Positions 53,741 to 63,907 of a stretch of 64,000 nucleotides of DNA are shown one piece after another. The stretch comes from Flabesymbios commensalis. Lineage: Eukaryota; Annelida; Polychaeta; Terebellida; Flabelligeridae. The stretch spans positions 36,967,219 through 37,031,218 of the forward strand of contig OZ024902.1 of the NCBI GenBank assembly GCA_964017125.1. Reading direction: 5' to 3'. The position numbers and the translations under genes were made by a program. How positions within the stretch are numbered: the first letter of the stretch is position 1; every line of letters starts with the position of its first letter. Below the pieces are notes generated by a model. It ran no database searches. It had not been told where the DNA came from and saw nothing but the letters and a program-made list of their open reading frames with translations.

Positions 53741-53985
53741 TTAACCCTCTAACCGCCGGTGCCGCATATATTCGGGTTTTCATTTTGTATCAGCACATTG
53801 AGTACGACATTAAAATATGTTAATGATAAAATGTGACATCAACCAGCAAGATTTGAAAAGAGTTGACCTCCATTTTGTCAAATCTGAATAATTTTAACTC
53901 ACTTGAAGTTGTGGATCGCGTCAGCGAGACACAACTTCAAGTGGGTTAAAATTCAAATTGAATAATTTGGCGGTCAAAGGGTTAA
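53741..53985 (+). mobile_element. R1 MITE, copy d
   Basis: TTAACCCTCTAACCGCC start, TTGGCGGTCAAAGGGTTAA end; about 380 bases from copy c in the same orientation. Confidence 0.88.
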
Positions 53986-54136
53986 GTAAACAAAGACGTG
54001 ACTAATGATACTGGCAATCATAATAAACTACATGTATTAAAATGCTTATCAGGCTATAGCCGGTTTCGTCGTTTCAATTTGTCCCAAATACGTGAAAATT
54101 TGAAGGAGAGAATAAACATTACGTTTGCTATACTGG

Positions 54137-54263
54137 CATATATTTTCATTTAATTTGTACATACGTCAGTAATTTTCATCAACTTGAAGTTATGGGTCGC
54201 GTTAGCGAGACACAACTTCAAGTGGGTGAAAATTTGAATTTATACCTTATCGCTTGAACGTTA
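54137..54263. repeat. R3/R1-type hairpin core
   Basis: AACTTGAAGTTATGGGTCGC with its mirror around GTTAGCGAG; ends near GAACGTTAA. Confidence 0.65.
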
Positions 54264-54483
54264 ATCCACGTTTACATCGTCGTGTATGAGTAGCTTTCAT
54301 TATATATGTGCCTACATCGGTTTCTAGCAGTTAAAGTGTCTTATGCGCCACTCATTTGAGTGGCGCACATGACGCTCTGTCAGCCAGGGGTGGATATCAA
54401 ACCAAATGTACGATTCTTAATTAAAGGCATCGTGGTTTTGGAGATAAGTCGGGCGTCATATTTGTTTGGATGTCTGGTGCATT

Positions 54484-54688
54484 AACCCTTTCAATACCCA
54501 AGAGTTGCATCTAATTTTTATCCCTACGGGGTGTGAATCCGTAGTTCGCGGTGAATAAAAATGACCCAATTGTACAAAGTATAACTCAAGCGTACATGGT
54601 ATATTAAATATTTTACGGCAGGCATATATACGTTTTATTCAATATGTCGCAGGGTGCTTTTACGCCGCGTTGGCGGTTAAAGGATTAA
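54484..54688 (+). mobile_element. R5 MITE (TTAA type)
   Basis: TTAACCCTTTCAATACCC start and TTGGCGGTTAAAGGATTAA end; inside a hairpin TAATTTTTATCC/GGTGAATAAAAATG. Its right end copies R1's. Confidence 0.72.
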
Positions 54689-54704
54689 ACTGAGCTATAG
54701 TCTT

Positions 54705-54762
54705 CTTTCATTTAAAGCTTGAATTGCTCACGCAATTTCCAGCTTTAAAAGAAAGAAAACTA
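54705..54762. repeat. Short palindrome
   Basis: TTCTTTCATTTAAAGCTTG and CAGCTTTAAAAGAAAGAA around AATTGCTCACGCAATT. Confidence 0.7.
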
Positions 54763-55040
54763 CGCCCGAAGACACTCATCGGGTTCACTTGGTTGCAGGC
54801 CTACATAATGGTGTTTGTGGCAATGGTGGCCTACTAATTAATAATAAACTGTGCAGCTATAAATAGGCAGCTTCTGAGATGTACCGTGCGGACGCGGTGA
54901 GGTGACAACACGGCAGATGGCTGCTTGTGTTAATAAATTATAGGAAACGTCTCCCATTAGAGATACATAGCATCAATAATCGAGTATATTCCATATTTAT
55001 GACAATGGATGTTGATCATCTCTATTGTTTAACTTCATAG

Positions 55041-55680
55041 AATCTTGATCTGATCCCTACTGAATTGTTGAAATCCTGTTTAGATGTTTTGTTGGTTCCA
55101 ATCAAACAATTGGTTCATTTATCTTTGATTTCAGAAGTTTTTCCAGACATTTTTAAAACATCACATGTCATGCCTCTACTTAAAAAGCCATCTTTATCAA
55201 AAGATGACATGAAAAATTACAGACCAGTGTCAAACCTAAACTTTATATCGAAAATCATAGAAAAAGTTACAGCAAATTGAATTCCTTCACATCTTGAAAG
55301 AAACGATTTATCAAATCAGTATCAGTCAGCATACAATAAATATCATTCTACTGGAACGACCTTTAACTGAAAGTTGAAAATGACATTATTTTGAATATGG
55401 ACGAGGGAAGGGTCACTGCAATTACGCTGTTAGATCTGTCTGCTGCTTTCGACACTCTGGACCACAACAGTATCACCAATCTCTTGTCAACTTGGTATGT
55501 TATCAATGGTATCGCCCTTGAGTGGCTTGTGTCTCACCTGTCAGATCGTAAACAGAAGGTGAAACTGATGGACGTTTTATCTAGTCGCGTGTGGGGTTCC
55601 CCAAGGATCCGTCTTTGGCCCATTGTTATTTACTCTCTACACTATACCCCCCCCCCCCTTAGCTATGTAATTCAGAGACA
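55041..55680 (+). mobile_element. LINE RT fragment of a second CR1/L2-like family
   Basis: DLIPTELLKSC, HVMPLLKKPSLSKDDMKNYR, PVSNLNFISKIIEKV, then after a stop SNQYQSAYNKYHSTGTT, and LLDLSAAFDTLDHNS, and VSHLSDRKQKVKLMDVLSS, up to LSYVIQRHPDI. These are RT motifs in order. The YADD motif would follow but an H1 hairpin stands there. Stops, one shift and a C run show it is dead. Confidence 0.85.
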
Positions 55681-55695
55681 CCCAGATATATATAT

Positions 55696-55797
55696 AACAC
55701 GCGACATTGAACAAATGTTGCTGAAATGTTGGGCCTGCGTCGTAGACGGTGGACCAACATTACAGCAACATTTGTTCAATGTACCGTGTTTGCTGGG
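55696..55797. repeat. H1 hairpin at the end of the LINE fragment
   Basis: ACACGCGACATTGAACAAATG and its mirror; private arm ACAAATGTTGCTG; centre GCGTCGTAGACGG. It begins right after the codons for RHPDI. Confidence 0.87.
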
Positions 55798-55859
55798 CTT
55801 TAATCTCCGAATAAAATATCAAGACCAGCTAGATGATTCGAGTTTATGAATTAAAAGTG

Positions 55860-56595
55860 ACGCACTTTCTTTAATCTACCTTTATATAGACCAAGAATCG
55901 TTACAGATCGGTCAAAATTAATCACATGCTATAATTTTGCAATGTATGCATACTATTATTCAATTTAATATCCATGATTACTTCATTTGTTCAGAATTTT
56001 TTTTGCACCGAATTAATCATAAGTCAGTTATGCCCCTTTCTCACAGTGCCTGATTGGATCACGGTAGATCTCGGAGATGTCATCCGGGATGATTTGAGCT
56101 GTACCGTGTAGATCCGGGTATATGTCCGTGTTATGGCCGGTTTCTACCAGCAGCGACCGGCGGCCTCCTCAGACGATAAACTAAGATACCCAGTTTTAAG
56201 ACCCGGATTATCCGCGAAGCCTCTGTTATATCCGTGTATACATCGTACTCACTCCGAGGCATTCGTGTAACCTTCTTGGGCCACCGGGAACAGAAATCGC
56301 CGAAGGTCCGTCACATATATCTACATGTATGTCTAAACCGGACATGAGCATAAAGCAATAACTTAAACTTAAACTTAAAAAAAATCTAAATTATATACTT
56401 TTAAAAATGGAAATTGAAATTCCTAATAATAATAATTCCTGCCTTGAAATATGATCACACATTGTTAGGATGAGCTCTACACCTACATTATTACGTATGA
56501 TACATGATTTGTTCTCCCCAATGAAAAGGTTAAAAAAGTAAAAAACGTGTTCTAAATGCGAAACATAATTGACTAAATAAAAAAATTGGTTTACC
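55860..56595. other. No supported gene
   Basis: 56040-56300 is more GC-balanced (CGGTAGATCTCGGAGATG, CCGGCGGCCTCCTC) but no splice-bounded frame was found. Confidence 0.4.
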
Positions 56596-56755
56596 GCTCT
56601 GAAAAGCAAAAAGGCAGTATCTGCTTCACAAGTAAGCAGATACTTTTGGCTTTGCACATCTTCCCCACGCAAGGCTCGGCTTCTCCCGAGGTCGGAGACC
56701 GGTCTGCGACCTCTGGAGAAGCCGAGCTTTGCGTGAGAAGATGGCTTTGCACGGC
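56596..56755. mobile_element. 85-bp palindrome inserted in an H2 hairpin
   Basis: H2 runs 56596-56657. The direct repeat GGCTTTGCAC occurs at 56648-56657 and 56743-56752. Between them, 56658-56742 is a palindrome from ATCTTCCCC to GAGAAGAT with arms CAAGGCTCGGCTTCTCC and GGAGAAGCCGAGCTTTG. Confidence 0.88.
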
Positions 56756-57297
56756 ACCTGAGTCGTCGCTTGAACAAAAACAAAAGCGTTGACAGTCACA
56801 TTCATATGTTTAGAGGCCACCATCCAATTACAAGGGGGAGGATGGCTGGAGCTTTTTAAACGTCACAAATCATTTATTTTATTTCCTGTCTGCAATACCT
56901 TATTAATTTCACACTCTGCTACAAGCAAAATATTCATTTCACTTTTTCAAAACAAAAAAAATCAATCTACAAAGCTGGGTCCCAAACAAGTATAGGCATA
57001 GTATATAGTATTTTGATGTGAGGGCTAAGGGGACGAGCGAAGCGAGGCTTTACAAATTTAGGGGTCATCTAATAAGGCAAACCTTGACAGAGGCCTATGT
57101 ATACGTAAAAATATAGTACTTGGGTATTACTATGGCCTAACTATTTGTCAGAGTGGGATAGAATCACAATGAATCATCGAACGTATAATTAAGTCATTTT
57201 AAACAATACACTTATCAGATAATTATTGGTACTACTATCAGGCTACAAGCTGTGAATCAAAATGACACTAAGTAAGCAGTTGCTGCTGTCTACTACT

Positions 57298-57375
57298 CAC
57301 TGCCGTGCAAAGGCAAACAGCAGTAACAGCTTACTTTTCAAGTATGCTGTTACTGCATTTGGCTTTTGCACGACA
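57298..57375. repeat. H2 hairpin, arm variant
   Basis: GTGCAAAGGCAAACAGCAGT with ACTGCATTTGGCTTTTGCAC; AACAGCTTACTT is mirrored as AAGTATGCTGTT. Confidence 0.83.
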
Positions 57376-57624
57376 GTATATCCCTATGTGTACCCAGGCA
57401 ACCGCTATCAATCCTGACTTGGCTCATCCTGATTGTCACGCGCTGTATCTGAATCATCGAGCGTCACCAAAGTTAGTGTGCTCCTGTTATAGCCCTTATA
57501 GGCCTATCTAATTAGTACTCTGAAAAAAGTGTTGCTGTTATTTTTACACCACTTGCCGAGTTGATATGCACGCGTTGTTGACGTCAGTCAGCCGGGCGTG
57601 AATCACAGATGTGCCCATGTCTAT

Positions 57625-57690
57625 ACCGTCGTGCAAGACCAAAACGCAGTATCTGCTTACTTTACAAGTAAGCAGATACTGACTTTAGCA
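57625..57690. repeat. H2 hairpin
   Basis: CGCAGTATCTGCTTACTTTA and its perfect mirror; the outer right arm is eroded. Confidence 0.82.
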
Positions 57691-58290
57691 TATGATGGAC
57701 GCTGCTCTAACCATGAACATGACATTCTTATGCAAGTACGGGTGAACCATCGCAATGCATTTGTTATCACGCTTCCCCGAGATTTGTGTTCGTATAAGAT
57801 TTCAGTTCACACAGTTCACGATGACTGTAAATTGCGTGAGCAAAAAATATCGCTATTAAGTAGATATTAAGTTATTCAGTCATGCTATTTAACTATAGTG
57901 GCCTACATTCCCATTCCGGATTTATATATAGCGCGACGTGATATATATTTCAGACTTTTGGTCCGTTGTTTTAAGGTTCACGGTCATTGAAGATTAAAGG
58001 GACCCCTTGGGATGAGACTTTTTCAATGTTGTCAATTTTAAAAAATTAATTTATATGAAGCTATATAGCCTACTGATCTTAACTAAAAATACGAAAAAGT
58101 CAAAAAACAATTTTAAAGCACCAAAAAAGAGCGAAAGAGTTGTATTTCCTGGTCGTATATTGCCATGTAAACAAAACAAGTCAGCAATATTAAGCACTTT
58201 ACATCACATATTCCCACGTATCAGACGGTAAGATCAGAGCAGTCGCTGCTAATTGGTGTCTTATAGTCAGGAAACGGGAGGACACACCTG

Positions 58291-58372
58291 CAGCATTGAT
58301 TGTCTACTCAACGCTGGGCCGATACCATCAGCATGTGGCCCAATGCTGTGAAAACATTCAATCGTCCTTCAG
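58291..58372. repeat. Eroded H1 hairpin
   Basis: GCAGCATTGATTGTC, GCTGGGCC and CAGCATGTGGCCCAATGC; centre not recognisable. Confidence 0.45.
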
Positions 58373-58593
58373 GTATACAAATAGTTTGTTTGGGTTACTC
58401 CTGGTTTCATAGAAATGTTGATTAAAAATATTTGTAAAAATATGAAAATTCCAAAAAAAATAAAAACATGATCCGTGGGATACACTACTTCAGTGCGGAA
58501 ATAAAAAACAAAAATTGATGTCATCCCAAGGGGCTGCTTTAAATTAAAGGTGGCGTGGTGTCATTCTGTTTCACAACCTGTAGCCTGGTAGTA

Positions 58594-58672
58594 TCCCAGT
58601 GGGCACGCGACGTTATTGCGACGTTGAATGACGTTGACTCAACGTCGCCATAACGTCGTGTGCCCACTGGGA
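58594..58672. repeat. H3 hairpin
   Basis: TCCCAGTGGGCACGCGACG to CGTCGTGTGCCCACTGGGA, about 79 bp. Part of one inner arm is missing. Confidence 0.85.
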
Positions 58673-58971
58673 TAGCCTCATTATATTTGTTTCGCGGTGA
58701 TCGACGAGGGACCGAGGTACAGGCCGAGGCAACATCACTAAAATTATGACTGTCACTCTTTTAGTTTCAGCACTGGAATCTGAGAAGTTTTCCACTTTTT
58801 GGTCATTTTACAAACAATTAAGCAATCCGTAGCCATACATAGATGTGGCCACGATTTGATCCAATCATGTTAGATTGTCGGATGACAACGTGGAAAAAAG
58901 CTCGTATCGTTCATTATGCATTCTCATTAAGTTTATTGTTCATAAACAAACGGAACACGCGGATGACGTCA

Positions 58972-59188
58972 TGTAAGACGTCTGAATACGTGGGATGACC
59001 ATGCTGAAGTCAAGATCCCCGCACTATAATAATTAAAATATTAATAATGGCCGTATAGACCCATAACACATGTATTCAAATGAAGCGGAAAGAGCTAACT
59101 AAGACACTTATGATGACTTGTAAATGAATAACCCTTTGGTCTCCATGGGTAATATGAAAACATTTTAGCGTTGTAAGGGGGTTGTTAA
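58972..59188 (-). mobile_element. R2 MITE
   Basis: GATCCCCGCACT, ATGGCCGTATAGACCC, CAAATGAAGCGGAAAGAGCT and TTTGGTCTCCATGG. Confidence 0.75.
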
Positions 59189-59280
59189 TACATTTATCAC
59201 TGTCTTGTACAAACTGTGAATAAAATCACAGATATAACACTATCTTTAACTTCAGTGCGCTAGGGGTTGGTTACACTCAT

Positions 59281-59357
59281 CTGCCGTGCGAAGACAAAGG
59301 GCAGTATCTGCTTACTTTACAAATAAGCAAATACTGCGCTTTGGCTTTACATGGCAG
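59281..59357. repeat. H2 hairpin, full
   Basis: CTGCCGTGCGAAGACAAAGG to CTTTGGCTTTACATGGCAG; turn TTACTTTACAAATAA. Confidence 0.85.
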
Positions 59358-59465
59358 ACTTTTCACATTTATGCAGAATGTGGTGTATTTTGACAGAATG
59401 GGCTATTCCTCTTAAACACTGATGTCCCGTGCTTTCAATTGATTTACTCACGAGAGGGAATACCT

Positions 59466-59553
59466 CGTAAAAGTTACGATATATCGTAGGCTTGGGATTG
59501 GTCGAGATATCCATCTCGACCAATCCAAAGCCTACGATATATCGTAATAGTCA
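59466..59553. repeat. P2 palindrome, copy 2
   Basis: GTTACGATATATCGTAGGC, TTGGGATTGGTCGAGAT and mirror; closes on GAGATATCCATCTC where copy 1 has GAGATGGCCATCTC. Confidence 0.87.
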
Positions 59554-59625
59554 ACTATTTGAAAGACGTATATTTTTTCCACAATTGCTGTTGTTGTTGT
59601 ACGATGGCGCAAAGAGTGACCCTCT

Positions 59626-59872
59626 TTAACCCTTTAACCGCCAAATTATTCAATTGGAATTTTCACCCATTTGAAGTTGTGTCTCGCTGACGCGATCCAA
59701 AACTTCAAGTGGGTGAAAATTATTCAGATTTGACGAAATGGACGTCAACGAATTTCAAATCTTACTGATTATTGTCATTTTTTATCATAAACAGGTTTAA
59801 AAGCTGATATGTGATGTGCTGATAAAAAATGTAAAAAACGAATATGGACGGCACCGGCGGTTAATGGGTTAA
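59626..59872 (-). mobile_element. R1 MITE, copy e
   Basis: TTAACCCTTTAACCGCC and ACCGGCGGTTAATGGGTTAA ends. Confidence 0.87.
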
Positions 59873-60321
59873 TGTTTATTTATTAGACCACAAAGGCAAT
59901 AACTCTAATAAAAAAACTGAAGTAAAGGTATATAGGAGCCTATATTGTTGACGACTCATATAAATATATATCATAACTGATCACTATTAGAAACATAATA
60001 GGCCCTATATCGTTTTATTTTTGTCTAATTCACGGATGTTTATGTGATATTATAAACAAGGAATTCGTCATATGCGAGATGATTTAGGCCAGAATGCAGG
60101 AAATACTCATGGAAGGTGACAGTGGCGGACGGTGTCGTACAGTCGACTTTCTCAGGAATCCGTGCTACTATTATGGTTTACATATGGTAATAGCATTTTT
60201 CAGATAGTTTCAGGCACGGTGTGATACCGTTGTGTGTGTGCATGGATGACAATCTGAGTCCCCGGTCTGATTTACAATGACGCTTTTATCTCCATAGCGT
60301 GCTCGTGTGTTATTTGAGATT

Positions 60322-60565
60322 TTAACCTTTTAACCGCCAAATTATTCAATTTGAATTTTCACCCACTTGAAGTTATGTCTCGCTGACGCGATCCACAACT
60401 TCAAGTGAGTGAAAATTATTCAGATTTGACAAAATGGAGGTTAACTCTTTAAATCTAGCTGATTGATGTCACATTTTATCTTTAACATATTTAAAATGTG
60501 GTACTTAACGTGCTAATAAAAAATGAAAACCCGAATATATGCGGCACCGGCGGTTAAAGGGTTAA
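60322..60565 (-). mobile_element. R1 MITE, copy f
   Basis: TTAACCTTTTAACCGCC and ACCGGCGGTTAAAGGGTTAA ends; 450 bases from copy e in the same orientation. Confidence 0.88.
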
Positions 60566-60569
60566 GGAC

Positions 60570-61470
60570 TGTAGCTTGTCTCATGGACATTCTGCACAGA
60601 CTACACCTAGCTTACTGATAGATACGGATGTTATCTCATCCAGATGACTATTTATATATCCATTTATTTACTTACTCATTGAAACATAATCATACATATT
60701 CAGATATATCATATCACATTCATTATAAAAACAGATGTAATTGCCAAGTATACATCAAATTAATAATAATTAAGATTAATGGAACAGAAAGTGCAAAAGC
60801 AGGTAACATATACTTGTGTATAAATACAAATGTGCATGTACATAAATTATACGTAACTAAATCATTAAATTTCTGTAAAAACATGATTATGCCACAATTG
60901 AGAACAGTTTTATTATATGATATGAAGACCATCATATTTTAGACGGGCTGTTTAGTTTGTAGTAATTTCCCCTGCTGAAATTTACAAGTGAGGATGAATC
61001 TCTGATGCTCATATACATGTATGTGTATATATATAGGCAGAGATGCGCATCAGAATTATGACATAATATTTCAATCTTTCTGTCACATAGTTACATCATT
61101 ACTGTTTATCAAGAATCTCATCTCAGCAACTTTTTCTGTAATGCGATTTTCGTCAATTATATGTTGTCAATTTAGAGCTGGTTGTGACAGTAATGCGTTC
61201 TCCCATGCATGCTGTATCGTGCTTCAACTGGTTCAGGGGTTCGGGACATGCGCTGCTGAGGTTTTAAAATGCACATGTACCTCCATCAATTGTGTCTGGA
61301 CTGTGAATATCTCTACTCTTCAAATAAGCAGATGTGGAGACCCCTAAATCACTCGCTTTACTGTTTGTCTCTGAGGCGAAGGGGGTATATTGGAATGGCG
61401 GGAAACGGAAGTGGATCACCGCCGTTTGACGAGTGCTTGTTGATTTGTGGCTGGTATGTGTGCCTTGCAG
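60570..61470. other. No supported gene
   Basis: AT-rich to about 61130. From 61180 composition becomes more balanced towards the exon candidate at 61471. Confidence 0.4.
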
Positions 61471-61581
61471 GTGGTCCGCCACCGCACACACTGTCAACCC
61501 GTGGGGTGCCCAGGGCCGGTCCATGGTGGGCCCTCGTACGTGGACGCGTCGTGGACGCCATGTCCCAGCGCTGGGCTGTCT
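61471..61581 (+). CDS. Candidate internal exon, 37 codons, unknown gene
   Basis: TGTGTGCCTTGCAG precedes it and GTAAGT follows, with length 111 and a phase-0 frame containing CQPVGCPGPVHGGPSYVDAS. The stretch is much more GC-rich than its surroundings. All three forward frames are open, so the true frame is not certain. No domain is recognised; the four Cys would fit a secreted or outer-loop segment. Confidence 0.4.
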
Positions 61582-61992
61582 GTAAGTTTGGCATTCCAAT
61601 CAGCGCGACCACAGACAGCTTGTACATATGTACTTTAGACCCGCACTCTCCTATTTATCCTGTCGTCATGGCTGTCCCGTCCATGTATGCTGATGATTGT
61701 CTGTTGTCGTAGAGGTTGGCGGGATAATTTCAAATAATTCTGCGTGGGAGAGGACTGCTGCCCTTGCCAATGTGAATCGTATAATTTAGGAAACAATGTC
61801 CTCTTCCTATCACGAAGCTGTGGATCAACAAATTTATTGAGTGTAGGCCCTACTTGAGACTGGCAAAAAAACGTTGTGCCAACGCTTGAAGCTGCGATTG
61901 ATCTTGTATAATTATGGTAATGGTATTAACACGATAATCAGTTGTAAGAATGCTTAGTGAGGGAAGGACTCATTGTATTCATACTGTATAAA

Positions 61993-62081
61993 ACGGCGAG
62001 CCAATGCTGTTTTAATGTTGGGCCACCGTCTGCGACGGCGGCCCAACAGTAAACCAACATTGGCTCAGCGTATTGCGTCGT
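61993..62081. repeat. H1 hairpin element, outer ends lost
   Basis: CGGCGAGCCAATGCTGTTTT and mirror with centre CCGTCTGCGACGG. Confidence 0.78.
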
Positions 62082-62409
62082 CTTCTGATACTTGACCCAG
62101 TTAAGCGGGGTCACAGTGTCATGTTGACAAAGTGGATCCGTCGCCCACAACTTCCTAACCGTGTTAACGCTTCTCAGTAATTGCATTGTGGCGAGAGGCG
62201 AGAAATAAATCTAGGCCTATATCCTCTGCCCCGCCCCGCTAATATAGGTAAAAACCAACCGGATTTATTGGTGAAGCCCTATGCATTTATATATTAAATG
62301 TCACTTCCGCATTTAATAGCGGCGAATTTCTGAAAACCGCAAGTCCACAATGTACCACAATAAGGTACATTGATAGGAAGCCATATGTCATTTCCAGGTC
62401 AACATGTAC

Positions 62410-62737
62410 ACAAGAGTTTTGGGGCAGGGGCCCTGGTGCAGTGGTTCAAGCTGCCTGCTTGGAAAGTCAGAGAGCCCGGGTTCGAATCCCATTCTGGCCT
62501 TTAAATTTCAAAGAAACAAAATAGTACTTCCCTGTACACGCGAAAATATTTATTATTGTGGGAAGCCTCCGTGACCGAGAAGTAGCGTACTCGCCCTCAG
62601 ACAGCCAGGACTGGAATTTTGAATCATGTGTCTGATCATTCATCTCACCATCCTTAGGAGGTTCTCCTGGCCCAGTTTAGCCAATATGTGCACAAATGTG
62701 TCCTAAACACCCATTCATTTCATTTACAAGAGCTTTG
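62410..62737 (+). mobile_element. tRNA-derived SINE with alternative head, target duplication
   Basis: Direct repeats ACAAGAGTTTTG (62410-62421) and ACAAGAGCTTTG (62726-62737) enclose two tRNA-like modules: CTGGTGCAGTGGTTCAAGC with GGGTTCGAATCCC, then GTGACCGAGAAGTAGCG. The tail is CCATTCATTTCATTT. The best copy of the head type also seen at 29.6 kb. Confidence 0.9.
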
Positions 62738-62764
62738 TCCCACCTGCCAGGAGATACCGCATCC

Positions 62765-62822
62765 TACGTCGAAGATCGTTGGCCAACATTGAGCCATCAT
62801 GGGGCCAACGTCTCGTGTTCTG
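62765..62822. repeat. H1, right half
   Basis: CTACGTCGAAGATCGTTGG, GCCATCATGG and CCAACGTCTCGTGTTCTG. Confidence 0.55.
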
Positions 62823-63234
62823 AGCTGCATCATGTGCATGGGGTTTTTGATGTGATTTTATTGCACGGAGGATCTACATTACGCCTTCAAGATGGTGTAT
62901 TTCTAATTCAACACGATGTTTTCCCCACTAAGGTGGCCACCATTCAATCTCCAGCGGGGGGGGGGGGGGCTTGATTATTTAGCGCGGACAAATTATTTAT
63001 TTCAACGCGGCTGAGAATGTCATATTTTATAACATGTTGATATAGAACAGTTCTTGAAATAGGCCTATATAAAAATTATTCATATACTTCATCCCGAGTC
63101 TGACTTTATTTATTTATTTCAGAAATACTCCACCCCCCCCCCCCCCCCCCCTGGTAATTGAATGGTGAACCCCTAACATTAAATGACAAAAACATTTGAC
63201 GTCTAATTATTGAACAATAATTATAGATTTATTT

Positions 63235-63361
63235 ATATCAATAACACAGGTATTCAACTGAAGCGGAAAGAACTAACTGAGAAATGATGATTTCAAATTA
63301 AAAAACCCTTTCGTCTCCATAATTTACACTGAAATATTTCAGAGTTATAAGGGTTATAAGT
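63235..63361 (-). mobile_element. R2 MITE, truncated
   Basis: GGTATTCAACTGAAGCGG, AAACCCTTTCGTCTCC and TTATAAGGGTTA. Confidence 0.7.
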
Positions 63362-63663
63362 GGGATATTGATGTAGAGGAAGTACAAGGCGAGCCAGGTA
63401 CAAAAACTGACAACTACAGAGGCTCGTGTGCCGTCAAGTCTTTTGTTGTTGCAACCACAACATAGTATAAGATGCATCAAGATGATATATTAGGGTCATG
63501 GGGACGGGGTGTACTGTCTGTGTGGGGTCATCAAAAGTGAGTACTCGTCAATCTGACCCCCACGTGTGCTAGTACATGCCCCGTGCGGGGGTTGACTCCT
63601 CCTGAGATGTGCCCCCGGTGCGCCGTGAGTGCCTCGCGGGCGGGTGTCCCCGGTGTCCCCCTC

Positions 63664-63907
63664 TTAACCCTTTAACCGCCGGTGCCGCATATATTCGGGT
63701 TTTCATTTTTTATTAGCCCTTTAAGTACCACATTTTAAATATGTTAAAATAAAATGTGACATCAATCAACAAGATTTGAATAGAGTTGACCTCCATTTTG
63801 TCAAATCTGAATAATTTTCACTCACTTGAAGTTGTGGATCGCGTCAGCGAGACACAACTTCAAGTGGGTGAAAATTTAAATTAAATAATTTGGCGGTTAA
63901 AGGGTTA
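63664..63907 (+). mobile_element. R1 MITE, copy g
   Basis: TTAACCCTTTAACCGCC and GGCGGTTAAAGGGTTAA, both ends intact. It lies in a GC-rich stretch (63540-63660) that was otherwise repeat-free. Confidence 0.9.

Noticed and set aside
62430-62520. A functional tRNA gene (CTGGTGCAGTGG with GGGTTCGAATCCC)
   Set aside because: Box A and box B are tRNA-like, but the sequence continues into the SINE body with a target duplication and lacks a proper acceptor stem end.
385-62822. Regular hairpin repeats as a CRISPR-like array
   Set aside because: The spacing is irregular (hundreds of bases to kilobases), arms vary and the genome is eukaryotic.
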